Positions 22,653 through 34,957 of a stretch of DNA of 64,000 bases are shown in pieces (positions within the stretch are counted from its first letter, which is position 1; each line of letters begins with the position of its first letter). The stretch is from NCBI GenBank assembly GCA_003117195.1, contig BDSI01000044.1:875039-939038 (forward strand), written 5' to 3'. Source of the stretch: Eudorina sp. 2006-703-Eu-15. Lineage: Eukaryota > Chlorophyta > Chlorophyceae > Chlamydomonadales > Volvocaceae. A model generated the notes under the pieces. That model ran no database searches, was not told the origin of the DNA, and worked only from the letters and a program-made list of their open reading frames with translations. A program made the position numbers and the translations under genes.

Positions 22653-25600
22653 CTAAAGCCCGCCGCCCGGCACTTGCAAGGTCTCGCTCATGGCGTAGCA
22701 GACCGCACTGAGGTATTTCATGCTGGGTTCCAGTTTGCTGAGCACGGTTTCCTGCAGAGCGTCGCAGTACTGGCGCTGCGTCTCTGGCGGGTCCAAGCTC
22801 GTCAGCTGGACGCGCAGCTGCGGTTTCACGTAGTCGCAGCGTAGGACTGCCGACCACGGCATGCGGATGGTCACTGCCGTTGTGGTATCGGCGTTGATGA
22901 ACCGCAGGACCAGCGACGGCTCACCGCTGTCGCGAACTTCCTGCGCCACCCCCTCGGGCTCGGCCACCGGCTCAATGTACGGCTTTTGCATGCACTGGAA
23001 CCTCAACCAGCAGCTCTCGAGCTGCTCGACAGTCCGGCACATGCGCTGCAGCTGTTCGAGGATGTGCTCCATGCGTTGTTGCAGTTGTGCGCGAGGAACC
23101 GAGCAGCTGAGCGCTTCCGCTGAGGACTCTGTGGGTAATCATCATTGGGCCAGGGAGGCAGTCAAGCCATAGCAATAATTTAAGTGCGGTGCCAGCTTGC
23201 AGCGGATGCACAATATGCGACGGTGGAGTTCAATTGGCTGCCCCGCACTTACGAAGGCTTTCCAGGATGCTCGGCGCCAAGTCCTTCAGGGCACCTGCCG
23301 CCGGGTCATGGCAGCGGACGCTGATTCTCATGACGCCGTCCATCGCAGTGCACACCATCCCGTACGTTCGCCTGAACAGCAGCTTAAAGGTGCCAGTGTG
23401 CTCCATGTCAGTGATGTCCAGGCGCAGCCCCTGCACGCATCATCGTACGGTTGGCGTCAGCACAGATACATGAGTGCCTGCCGCAGCCACGGTGCAACGG
23501 GCAAAGGACAACTGCACTTTGGCAGTCCTCAGCTGACCGTACGCGGCCGCAACACGCGTCGTGGCACTGACACTGCGCGACTGGCTCACGTGAAAGCCGA
23601 GCAGGGCGTCCACTGTGTCGGACTTCTGCGCCGCCTGGCGGATGAGCTGCCCCTCTCGACCTGGCGTCATTGCGTTGGTGTTCAAGCGATTGCGTAGGAA
23701 GGCGGCCCGCGCCTCCAGTTCGTCCCGTTCGTCCATGATGGGCTTGATGGAACCCTGCAGGTTGGCCATGACCAGCTCATGTCAAATGTTTTGAATGGAT
23801 CACGTGACAGTGGACCCCGGAATGTCAACGGAAACCCCCTTAAGCAGCAATCACGGCTGGTCGCACCAATGGGGCCGACAAAAAATCATATAGCGGTCTC
23901 CCAACAGCTCACCCGGGCCTGCCCCTTGGCCTGCTGCTCAGCCATGGCCTGGTCCAGCCGGCGCTGGCGTTCAGCGTTCTGCGCGCGGAGGGCCTGCAGG
24001 CGCTGCAGCTGCGCCTCCATGGCCCGCCTGCGCTGCACGGCCTCCTGCATTCATGTTACCACACGGGATATGAATGCCCCTGACACCCGGCTGTGCTTGC
24101 AGGAACGAAACGTGTATATGAATATTACGATTACGGTGCATCAGCAGCTCACCTGCAATCGGCTGTCGTCCTCCTGGCGGATGCGTGTGAGCGCGGCGGG
24201 AATGCCGTCTGCCTCCTGGGCGCACACATCCAGGCGTGCGACGGAATCCTGCACGCCAACCCGCGCATCCGATGGATTCAAGTAAGCTGGAGCTTCTTGC
24301 GCTGTCGCCTGGCTTTTCGCACGGCTTTCAGCTCGCGATATCCTTGCCAGGGCAATAGGGGCTGCTGGCGGCGGATCACGAGGCGCACCAACACATGCAA
24401 AGGGCCGTGTTGATACGGAATGCTGCGACCTAGGTACTGGAACCTTCAGCGCCGACCCACCGTGATGGCCTCCATGTCTGCCTGCAGTTGCTGCTTCCGT
24501 GTGCCGAGCTGCGCCAGGTAAGTCTCCATGGCTGCCACCTGTGTCTGCTTGATGAGCTTAACGGTGCGCAGCCGGCACAGCTCCTTCAACCTGGCAAACT
24601 GGTCCTTGACCGTCTCTAGTTCGTTGTGTGCCAGCATCTGCCAAATTATCCATCATCGGCACGGTGATAGTAAGGGTACCCGTCTTGTACCAAGCAGGGA
24701 AGGCGTTAAGGAAATCGCAATAACAGGACCCGTCGGCAGGACACCTAATCGCTGACGTCATGAACGAGCCCTTTGCGTGGTGGGAAGGTGTCTCAAGTGG
24801 GATCACATCTTCACCGCTTGCGGCGTTGAAGACCCTCTTCGTTTGATATCTCTCTGCTTACAGGTTTGGTATCTTGCAGCTTTACTGTAAGCAAAGGCTC
24901 AACCAACCTTCCTACCTTGACTGCTGCAAAGAGGTCCTGCCGATTTGCCGTGAGTTCGGCCTCCATTTTGCTCATGTGAGTGGCCATGTTCGCCAAGCGG
25001 GCAGTGAGGTCCAGCGACGCCGTGTGGTATGTCTCCACGTACGCGGTCGTGAGCATGGCAGCCTCGTACACCTCAGCCACCGTCTTGGGCGGCGGATCGG
25101 ACCCATGCTCGTACGTGTCCCGGCAGATTTTATCAATGAAGCTCAAGTCGATCAAGCTCAGGAACTCCTGTCCCAACATAAAATGGCCACAGTCGGGGAG
25201 CCGAATGTGCGGGCTTGGGAAGACATGCAGACATCATACTGCGGCAACCGTGCTGCTCGACTAAACAGCACAGAAAGAAATGTGTGCCATGGTCGAATCT
25301 AGCCGATCGTACCTGGTAGGACAACCTGGGGGGAGGCCCGCGGGCAGCAGCAGGAGCGGCAGCCTGCGCGCTGCCCTGGCGACCGAGCTGAGCCACGATC
25401 GCCGTGCTGTGTGCAGCCTCGCCGGCGGCACCCTGGCCTTGGCGCTGCCGCGCATCTCCTTGGAGCTGCGAGAGCGCCATGGTGGGTTCGGGCGGCAGCT
25501 GGAAAGCATCCAGAGAAAGGGCGCCGTCTTCGAGCAGGTCCCCGCATCCTCCCGTTTTCAGCTCCAAGGACATATTCCGAGATATGCACGCGTTCATGCG

Positions 25601-27910
25601 TTGCTCCGCAGCGACGCTGAATGCTGGGGCGAACCCGTCGGGCCTTCTGCCCGTGGCGGCTCTGTCCATGCGATGAGCAGGATAAGGGCGCCAAAAAGCA
25701 ACGCGAAGTTAGGCAATCAGGAAGCACCGACTCTGAGGAAAAGGTCCTGGACAGTTCTACAAAACGGGATCTGCGAAGTCCGGGCGTGGCACGCAGCGGC
25801 GAGCAACATCGGGCCCCATCGTGTCCAACTCAGGTTGGGCTGGACTAGCCGCACCGACAGCAGGCTCTCTGCTTTCAAACAAGGAATTGGACGAGACGCA
25901 AAGGCCTCCCAACACGGACCGTGGCGGCAGCGCGGCAGGTGGCGATTCCTGGCGCCCTGCATTGTCGTGACGGTAGCGCTCGTAGGCGGCCCTGTGGTTG
26001 GTCGTGGTATCCGCGAGCAGCTGCACAGTATTGGGGTTGGCGTTCCCCGCCGACGCCAGCGTCATCGTGGGGCCCAGCAGCATGGTTGTGTCTCCTGCTG
26101 CGCTGACGCCAGCCCCGCGCCGATACCCGGGCGGGCCCACCCTGTTGCTGGCAACGCTTAGCCGCCCGCGGTCATAAGCTCCGGGAATCCGCCACGCGTC
26201 CGTGTGATCTTCTTCAAGGAGCCGGGTCGTGTTGTCCAGGAATGGAGTGCTGTGCGGGACCTGCACTCGAGTCTGCAGCGGTCGCGGCGCCAGCTCAGGC
26301 GGCACATTAAAGGGCTGCAACGGCTCGGGCTGGACGGCCGACAGCTCCGTGTGCTGTGGCGGATCCCGGCGGCCCGCTGGCCTGACCTGATCTGCACCTG
26401 CGGCTAAGGATAGGCCCTTATCCGGTGCAGGCGCTACCGTCGTGGCAGGAAGGCCCGCTGGCATAGCACCGTCCGCGTAGCCACGGGCAGCTGCTGAGCC
26501 AGGCACGCCGCCTGTCACATGTATACCAGTCTCAGGACCAGCCTGTGCCGGCACGCGCGCTCCAGCTGGCGCCTCTGCGTCACGAAGCGGACCGCCCGTC
26601 TGCAGCAACCGGTTGATAGCGGCAGGCTGTCCAAGGGGGAGACCTGTCACCGACATCCAAGTTTCGAGTCAAACACGGTCAGGACAAGTCAAGGCGCGTT
26701 TGGATCAAAGGTCATCGGTGCAAATAATAACAAATCCAGATTCCGTCTCAAAATCTGCAACAAACGTTCCTGTTCAACCGTTATTGTCATCCTCTGAACT
26801 CACCGCCGGCGCCGATGGCCCGCGTCATATCTCCTGTTGTCGTCGCGGTGCCGTAAACATGGTTGTACGTCTTATCGCCCATCACGACGTGACCTGCGGG
26901 CCATGGATGGCATGGTATAAGCCTTTCGTCTGCCTATCTGCTGTGAGCCATCACACTCACGATAGTTGACCTCCAGCGTATCGTCCTTGCCCGGTGCGAA
27001 GCCCCAGATATCTTGGAGCGGCGCGCTCTCCTGGTCCACCCGGGTATCCTCATCGCGGCACAGCTCCATTTCCCGGATAGAATTAGGACTGAACGGTGAT
27101 TCGGACGGCAGGTATTCATTGGCGCTAACACCATCAAGCACCGCCGGGTGCATCGACGGGGTTGCGCCAGCCTCCGTGCCGAGGCGGCTGCTCGCGTCGC
27201 CCGCACAGCATTCCTCCTCGTCTTCTTCCACAAGCGTGGACAGGTTGGGGACTTTGATGGTGATGTCCATACGGGTATATGCAGCATTGTGGTGGGCATT
27301 CTGCGCTTGATGCGGGATCATTGGACCCGGGCCTCCGGCGCCTTCACCGCTGGGTTTGGCTCCAGGCGGTTCGGTGGTGGCTGCCACAACCGGCGGCTCG
27401 AAGCTGTTATTGGTGAGGTCCATGGACAGCGGCGATAGGTAGTCGGGGCTGCACATCACCCCGTGAGTTTCGCCAGCCACGTGCCCATGGAACTGAGAGT
27501 TCACGGCGAGAGGTGCCGCGACACCGAGAGGGGCTGCAGCGGCACGTGCCGGGCCCAGGTCGCCTGTTGATTTCCGGTCGGATTTCCGGTCGAAGTCCTG
27601 CAAGGAATTTGCGGCCAAAAGCGAGCTGGTGTTAATTAGGTTGTGACGGTTCGCTTCTTGAGTTTTATGGCCGTACCTCTTTGAAGATATGCTTCGTCTC
27701 AAGCTCATCGTCAGGAGCGAAGCTGACACGCCGGTTCGCCAATCTATTCCTCTTGAAGAGCCTTCCAGTCGTATCCTCATTCTCTTTATTGATTCTCTTT
27801 CGCAAAATCTGCGACGGACGTAAAGGCAATTTCACAAGGTAGTCCTGGCTGTCAGACGGTGTTTTGTGACTTGGGCGCACCGAGTTTGGCGTTCGCGACG
27901 CAGGCTGCAT
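22653..27910 (-). CDS. KNL1: Kinetochore scaffold protein, KNL1/Spc105/Spc7 homologue, 12 exons
   Basis: Outer-kinetochore scaffold recruiting PP1 and Bub proteins. Exons: 27677-27910, 26961-27597, 26804-26893, 25761-26643, 25313-25661 (or from 25646), 24916-25167, 24461-24637, 24153-24248, 23913-24044, 23449-23754, 23253-23430, 22653-23119; 1266 residues, phases consistent. The true start is ATG 27908-27910; an upstream TTG is not a start. The N-terminus has SQILRK (34-39, like the SILK motif) and RRVSFA (60-65), the PP1-docking pair of KNL1. MELT-like sites: SMDLT (136-140), RMDIT (187-191), EMELC (254-258), DMTRAIG (312-318). A block beginning EFLSLIDLSFIDKICRDTY (from about 732) fits the Spc7 domain; coiled coil follows to about 1000 and a C-terminal region of RWD-like position. 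The middle is disordered. The junction between exons 4 and 5 is the weakest, using donor GTAGAA. No database search was made. Confidence 0.82.
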
Positions 27911-29995
27911 TCCTCCTTTGTACAATTCAAATATAGAGAGTAATCAGTCAGATCGTAGCATGGCCATGTCCATTTGATACGCAGTCGGGTCAAATATCGT
28001 TAAACACTGCACTCTGTGCACGCTCAATCACTTCAAGCTATTACCCAAACTCAACAACTAGGTATTGTTAATATTGTTGTGCCGTTCACAAAACGACATG
28101 CACTCATCCTTGGTATATGTACGGAATGAACAACTTTGACAAACAGCGCCTAGGTCCTTCCTTAAGTATATTAAATGGCGTGCTTGTTTGTGTCGTTAAC
28201 TGCGAGAAGTGCGTAGAGTGCAGGCGCTCACGGCAGGTGCTCTCAAGCCGTCGTCATGAGAGACGTGTCGTACCGCAGAACGCCAGAACCGTTCTGTTCC
28301 TGCAGTAGGGACACAGCGGATCCTGATGCGCACAAACTATCCGCATTCAACGACGCCAAATTCCAGCTCTCCGTCGTCATAATACCCACAATCCTGCCAC
28401 TATGTAATCCAGTGGCCTGTTCCGCTCAACCTCAACCGCGCTACTGCCTGCATCCTGCGTAACTCAACAGCAAGCACGGCCCGGTCACAGTGAATCTAAG
28501 TCAATAGCGCACGATGTATGCGTTGCGCGAAAGTGCTGCGAACGCGAAAACGATCACTTGCAACCGACCCATTTCATCCCTCAAGCCTACATTCCCAAAC
28601 GCAATGCCCCCCATTTGCCCTCACCACGCACCCGCTTGCCAGCAGCATATCGGATGCAAGAGGGCGCAAGCGCCCCTTCGTGCGCGCCCGATGCGTCCAT
28701 TCATTAGATGTCGGTTGGCAAAAACCAGTGATGTGGTTCCATACGCACCCGCATCAATACCATGCCGCGGGCTTTCGCTATAAATGATTGGCAGATCGCT
28801 TCTGCCCCCATCTGCACCTACGCTAGCCAGACCTCAACCCAATCCAACCCAACTCTTTTCAAACCAGCCCAAACCAGGCGATTGCCTCAGCACCCCGCAG
28901 TTTAAGCAGCCTACCCCAACCGCGGCACATACTGCATACGCGCACCAGCCACAGTCCAGCTTGCTCATCACCTTCATCTGGGGCGCTAACCCCGCGCCTT
29001 CTCAAGTATCCTGGCGCTTCGGTTCCTACCTAACGTCAGAGCACATCGGCACACACACGGCCACAGAAGAGGGCATCCATATCAGGGCATCCATATGCAC
29101 GTACGTGTTAAAAGAACATGTCCATATCCCTGAACACCGCCCACCGTCCCTGTTGGTGACGACCACGCACCTCGGCGCACACAGTCCAGTTAGCATAGCT
29201 ACGAGATGCCCCATAGGGCAGCCAACGAACTTACCAGACACACTCACGGCGGGCACTTCAACACGAGCTGGACAGCACAGAACGCAATGACTGACACAAT
29301 CCCGCCGCAAAATAAGCAAACCACCGCCGGGCACAGTATGAAGACGCGGCTCAGCCTTGGGGCCTTTCGCGACAGAGGTGGAGGCCAACAAGTCGGGGCC
29401 TGGGCGTTTGTATCCGTGCATTGCCCCAGCGTTAGCAAATTGAGTCGTCGTTCAGGGCCCCCAACTCCCTGGACCCTTGTCAAGTTATGGCGCGCCTGCC
29501 CCGCCGCAGCCTGCGCGCGTGAGAGGCGCCAGGGAACCTGCCCCGCACCGGTCTGCACGCCGGGACATCGGACACTAGGGTGCGCCACTGGCCTGATCTG
29601 GCGCCTCGCCTCAACCCCCAAGGTCAGCACATGCCGCACTCCATCGCCCACCCCCGAAGCACCCATACCAGCATCCGCACCCGCATCAGCATCCGCGCAC
29701 ATCGATGGTAGTGTGAAAAATCATCAAAAGCATCGGCCGGGCGGCTGCGCCTGCAGCTGTGGCTGCGGCTGAGGCTGAGGCTGTGACTGTGGCTGCAGCT
29801 GTGGCTGTAGTCAAGCCGGACCCGCGCGACCTCACGCTTGCAAGCCTGACAACGGTTGCGCGTGCAACGGCCCCCGCAACACACTCTCTCAGGTGCGGGC
29901 GGGCCAGGCAGCGGCGCAACGCACACAAAATCAAGTCGATGCGATCGATCGATCAAACTAACGAACGCGACAGCGCCTGCCTTGCGTTGTCTTGT
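27911..29995. other. Intergenic: KNL1 promoter side and EF-hand gene 3' side
   Basis: I see no supportable gene. The first 500 bp are AT-richer and should contain the KNL1 promoter. The rest is C/A-rich with no frame resembling a protein. An imperfect GGCTGN hexamer array lies at about 29742-29814. Confidence 0.55.
29742..29814 (+). repeat. GGCTGN hexamer array
   Basis: About ten imperfect hexamers (GGCTGC, GGCTGA, GGCTGT) in tandem. Confidence 0.8.
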
Positions 29996-32900
29996 CTACG
30001 CGCTCCGCACCGGCGGGAACATGGTGTTCTCGAACTCGTGATACTGCACGGTGCCGTTGCCGTTCTTGTCGAATATCTGTGGAGCGCACGCAAAAGGTGG
30101 CGACAGCGGCGGCGGTCCTTGGGGGCCCAGGGCGATGCCACAATCTAGTGAGGCCAGGCCAGGCCAGGCCACTACATGTCATTGGACGAGGGGCAAGGCA
30201 CCAAGTCGATTGTCTGCAGTCGCTTTCCGCCGCCGCATTCGCTGCACAACAGGCTCCAAGATCCCTCACACCCTATGACATCACCTTCAGGACCCGCCAT
30301 ACCCGGCTGCACCTCCGCATCCTGAGGACGCGCAGGCCGCCCGGGGTCCGGGCCCCCCCCCCGGGTCCTTCCGCCCACAGGACCCCCGTCTGGCCCGCGC
30401 GCACCTGCATGATCTGGTCCACCACAGGCTCCGCCAGGAACACGCCCAACGCGAAGAACGCATCCCGGATCTCCTCCTTGCTGAGCACGCCGCTGCGGAC
30501 AGGAAACACCCAGACACGGTGGATGGGGAGGTGTGCTTTTCCAGAGCACAGGTGCGACGTGTGGGCGCCGTGCGGAGGGCACCTCAGGGAAGGAAGCTCG
30601 GCTAGGGGATGGACGGGCGGGGGCCCCGATCGGCGAGCCCCGAGCCGCAGAAGCCTCCGGCCAAGGTCGGCAGAGGAAAGGCGGGGCGGAGGAAAGGGCG
30701 AACCCGTATGACGTGTTCGCCCTTTCCTCTGCCCCGCCCACACACCATGGTGTGTGGGCAAGGGGGAGTCCAACGTGCGCGGCCCATCGACCTCTGCCTG
30801 CCGCCGCCGCCCCTCCGTGTCCCCGGCTCGCTTCCACCGGTCCCGCAACGCGTTCAGTCCTCGCGCTGCACCGCGATAAACTCCGGATCAGCTTGCCAGG
30901 ACAAACCCTCGCTCTCCATCCCCAGGCCCCATTCCCGTGCAATGCCGGCTCCGTCTTTGTCGTCCCAGGCCCTCTAACCCCGCAGGCCCGAGCACCTGTT
31001 GTCCGCGTCCATGAAGCGGAACGTGTCGTAGATGGCGTTGCCGGTCGCCCCCGCCGCCCGCATGCCCCGCGCCACCGCGTTAGCTCGCACCATGTTGACC
31101 GCCGCCGCCAGGGACTTGACCTGCATCACCTCCTGCGCCCGGTTGAACTTGCGGACCTGGCGGTGGACACCAGGGAGGGGGGCGTCCGGCCATGCGGTGC
31201 CATCGATGAGGTCGTGCGCACGCGCGGGAGGACACGCGGGCGTTACCGAAGGCCGTTCCAAGTCCAGGAGGAGCGGCAGAGGCGACGCGGCAAATGCCGC
31301 CGTCGCGCATGCAGCGCAGAGGTCGAGATTTTGTTGCGAGACGGACATTGCAGACGGCCCGTGTGGTCACTAGCCGTGGTCAGACTCGCGGAGCCTTGCT
31401 CAGGACTCGCAGCGGGGCGGCCAGCCGCACGGCCGATGGTGATGCGCCTCTGAGATCCGTCGGCGACTTTGGGTGACGGCGCTGCGGCGCGCGGGTCCCC
31501 TCACCTGTTCCGGGGTGGACGACACGTCCGGCACCCCCATGTACTTCTGCATGTAGCGCGTGGAGAAGAGCTGGATCTGCTGGGCCGCCTCCCTGTAGCC
31601 CCAGTCCAGCGCCTCCAGGAAACCGCGATGCCGCCGGTCCAGCCTGCGGGCAGGCGGGTCAAGGTAAGGGGAGGGACGGGACGGGAAGGGTCAGGGACCG
31701 AAAGGGTAAGACAGAGAGCGAGAGGGATGCACGGCAAAGCAGGGAGCAGGGGCCAGAGGAGTGTAGGATCTCAACCAGCACCCAACGCGAGCAGGAGGCG
31801 GGCCGGCGGTTGGCAAGTCAAACATGGGCGGTTTCAAAAGAGGCCAGTGCATATGTCCCCACAAACGGTATTCCCGCGATGGCATTCATTGCGCCTAAAG
31901 GATGGGCATCATGTGCTGGCAGCCGCATTGGATAGCAATCGCGGGGCAGCCAAGCTTTCAATCGTCCTCGAGGGAAATCCCGATGTCGACGAGGACAGGA
32001 ACGTCATTCGCGCTGCGCACCTGTCCCAGAGGCGCTGCGCCTGCTCCAGGGAGAACCCCAGCGACAGACACGCCGCCTCGAACTCGCTGCGCGTCACCTG
32101 CAGGGACGTAGACCGCAAGGCGTGGCACCGGGCCCGGCAGTGGTGATGAACGGTGCTGCCCCGTAAAAGATGTTGAGCTCAACAAACTAAGCGGCGCGCC
32201 GGTCGCCTTGCCTGACCCGCTACCACCATTCAATCTCCCGAGAGGTGTGCGCGTCGTGAAACGCGACTGCAACTTCACTTTCCCCGCCGAAATGAGAACT
32301 GCGGTGACCATTACGTGTCCCGCGAGTTCCCTCTCTTCCCCATGCCGTCCACACCCGCACACGCACCCGTACCCGCAGCACGCACTGGCGCACCCCGGCC
32401 TCCGTCGCACCTTTCCGTTCTTGTCGCTGTCCAGCTCATTGAAGACCATCAGCGCATGACCCCGTGTGGCCTTGAACGCCGCCACCTGCGCCTGGTGGGA
32501 GCGGGGCGACGGAACACCCAGCGGCACCTGCAGCGGGGCGAGCGGACGGGCAGGCGGTGGACGCCAGTGGGCGAGTGAGCAGCACAACCCAAAACGCCTC
32601 CATTACGATCCCGGCAGTCAGGGTCATGTGGGGCGCCCGATACCGCTTCGGGAGAAGGGCTGTGGCCAGATGGCGGCCCCAAGTCAGATGCGAAGGCCCG
32701 CTGGTGTACACGGCACATGCCGGCGGTGCGAGAGGTTTATCCGGCTCTGCTTAGAGGTCCGAATCGAAGTCCAAACCGTAGCCGCGGCCGCAGCCGCAGT
32801 CCTAGACGCCCTCGCCCATCATCGTCGGGGGGGGTCCCCCCCCAGAGGGTGGCCGCTCTTCACTGCGTACTCGGCTTGGTCAACCGTGCGGCTGACTGGC

Positions 32901-34957
32901 AGTGCGCAGTGCATAGCCAGGACCCCCTGCTGCTGCCCATCCAAGCGCCCTGCACCCGCCTCTGAGTGCGGCGCGCAGGTGGGGTTCCAGATCGCAGCCT
33001 TTCGAACCCTATCCCACTGTAGTGCGGGAGCTCCTGGGGGGCCTTCGGTCGAGTAGGCGGCTGAGGGCCGCGCCTCGGCGTCGCGGCGGAACCCATCACC
33101 GGCACCAGCATCACCACCGCCATCACTGCGACCCCCATACCTTCTCAGTCCCCACACACATACATGACCATTGCCGCTACCGCAATATCACAGCCTCCGC
33201 CCCGGCCTGTCCTGTCGAATGCAGTTCAAGAAGACGTGAGTCACCTGAATGACGGTGCCCGGCGGCCGCATCGACGACTGCATCCCAGTCGCCGGCCGCT
33301 CACTGTCCCGCAGGTTCTCTGCCGGCACGTTGATCCCCAGGGTGCTAGCCACCTTGGCCGTGCTGGGCAACGTCGCCGCCGCGGCGGCGGTGGCTGCAGC
33401 GGCATGACGGCTGGGCGACGCTGCCGCCGGCTGCGCCGGAGGCGGCGTCACGCGTCCGCTCGACGGCGGTGACTGCCGTGCCACACCTCCGCCACCCCCT
33501 CCCCCGCCGCCGCCCTCTCCCTGCTCTGCCGCCGTCGGTTGTTCAGTCGGTGAGGGGGCCCGTCTTTGGTCGAGGTCCCCGACAGCGTCGTTGATGTGGG
33601 TCTGCGCGATGGCCAGGAGGCTGTTGGCGGTTGCTGAGTCGAGGGAGGCCCCCAGGCGGGAGAATCGCGGCATGGGGGTGCGGCGCCGGGGCTTGCTGGG
33701 CTGCGGCGTGAGGGGCGCCTCAGGGTAAGGAGCGATCGGAGCCGCACCGCTGGTGCTGAGGCTCAGGCCGCTGTTGGCGCGGTGGCGAGGGTCCTGAGGT
33801 CCGGGCCGCAAGGAATTGGAGCGGAAGGCGAGGCAGGGGGTTTTCAAGAAAAGTGAAGCAAAGCAAGGCAGTGGTGACAGGGGGAAGAGGATGGCGGTCA
33901 GCGCGCAGCGTGGGCCTGGGTGCCGCAGCAAGAGCAATATCCAGCGCGTGCACGAACCCCCTCGTCGTCGTCGTTCATAGGTGTCCTTCTTGACGTCCTT
34001 CTCGATGTCAGTTTCGATGCCGCTTGGCAGCGACCAAATGCACGCCATGGCTGTCAAGTGTCATGGTGGACAAGCCCCGTCCAGGTCCGCGTCGCCTAGT
34101 AGCAGACCAGCACCGCTCGTTCGTTGGCATGGGCTCCTACCCTCGGCCGTGCAGACGTTCCCATCCCCGTGCTGTACTTGCCCTCCACCATCTCCCCGGC
34201 CCCGCCGGCTTGTTATCCGCTTCATACCCCCGCCCCGCTACCGTCCATCCTTAGACAGGGCCCGGCAGTCTATCCACACTGTAACGGTACTACTACTACT
34301 ACTGCTACCGTCCATCTCCCTCGCTGCCGCCTATCACAACGGGGCATGGCTCCCACCGCCAGCTCAATACAGCCCGCGCCGCGGCAGTGCTCACCGGCGC
34401 CCGTGAGAAGGTCAGGAAGCCGGACGTCCGCGGGCGAAAGCTGGACCTCGACGTCCCGCTGCTAGGGCTGCTCAAACCCGACTGCGCTAGAGAGCCGCCC
34501 ACCTGCACGCTGCCATCGTTCCTGAAGAGCGATGAGAGAAGGCAGGATGGGGGGTCGGTGGGTTCAGCATACACCCACGCGCTGGGACTGGACGAGGAAG
34601 GAAGTATGCGTCACCGAAGCGAGTTGCGCACCGAAGATCCGCGGCGCGGTGCCCGGTGCCCCTCAGTCCCCGGAGCCGGCTGCCTTGCACCCATCACAAT
34701 CACAATCACCACGTACCAGCCAACTGAAAAGCCGCCTTTCTCCAGGGATTCGGCGACAGGCTCAAAGTATGCCGGCTGGAGCTTGCGCCGTTCTGTCCAG
34801 GGCTCCGTCGTACGAGGTTAAAACCGCATCAGTCCATCTTAGTGAAGGCACTATGATGGACATAATCATGGTCCTCACCTATCAGCGGTGATATGGGTGG
34901 CAGGACGGGAGGTGCACCATCCAGCTTTCGCGAGAGGCTAGCGGTGCTGCTGGCCAT
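29996..34957 (-). CDS. Four-EF-hand calcium-binding protein of unknown family, 11 exons
   Basis: Exons: 34879-34957, 34717-34792, 34395-34521, 33958-34050, 33245-33793, 32411-32527, 32021-32097, 31505-31643, 30996-31156, 30405-30492, 29996-30076; 528 residues, phases consistent, ATG 34955-34957. The N-terminal 300 residues are Ser/Pro/Ala-rich and probably disordered. The C-terminal half has two EF-hand pairs. Loop 1 is DSDKNGKVTRSE (341-352), loop 2 is degenerate (DRRHRGFL, from 375), loop 3 is DADNSGVLSKEE (469-480) and loop 4 is DKNGNGTVQYHE (505-516). Three loops have full sets of ligands, so it should bind Ca2+. It could be a flagellar or cytosolic sensor; nothing in the sequence decides this. 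Exon 4 is uncertain: only one frame fits the phases and its donor (GTTCGT) is weak. Confidence 0.82.
30680..30759. repeat. 24 bp inverted repeat plus abutting 24 bp perfect palindrome
   Basis: Arms 30680-30703 and 30715-30738 pair over 24 bp with one mismatch (GGGCGAAC and GTTCGCCC at the inner ends) around an 11 nt loop. A perfect palindrome at 30736-30759, centred on CACCATGGTG, overlaps the right arm. Both lie in the EF-hand gene intron between 30493 and 30995. Confidence 0.85.

Noticed and set aside
28784..29290. Plus-strand frame of 168 codons
   Set aside because: No domain, Pro/Thr/His-rich, no splice signals or poly(A) site, and no similarity to any family I know.
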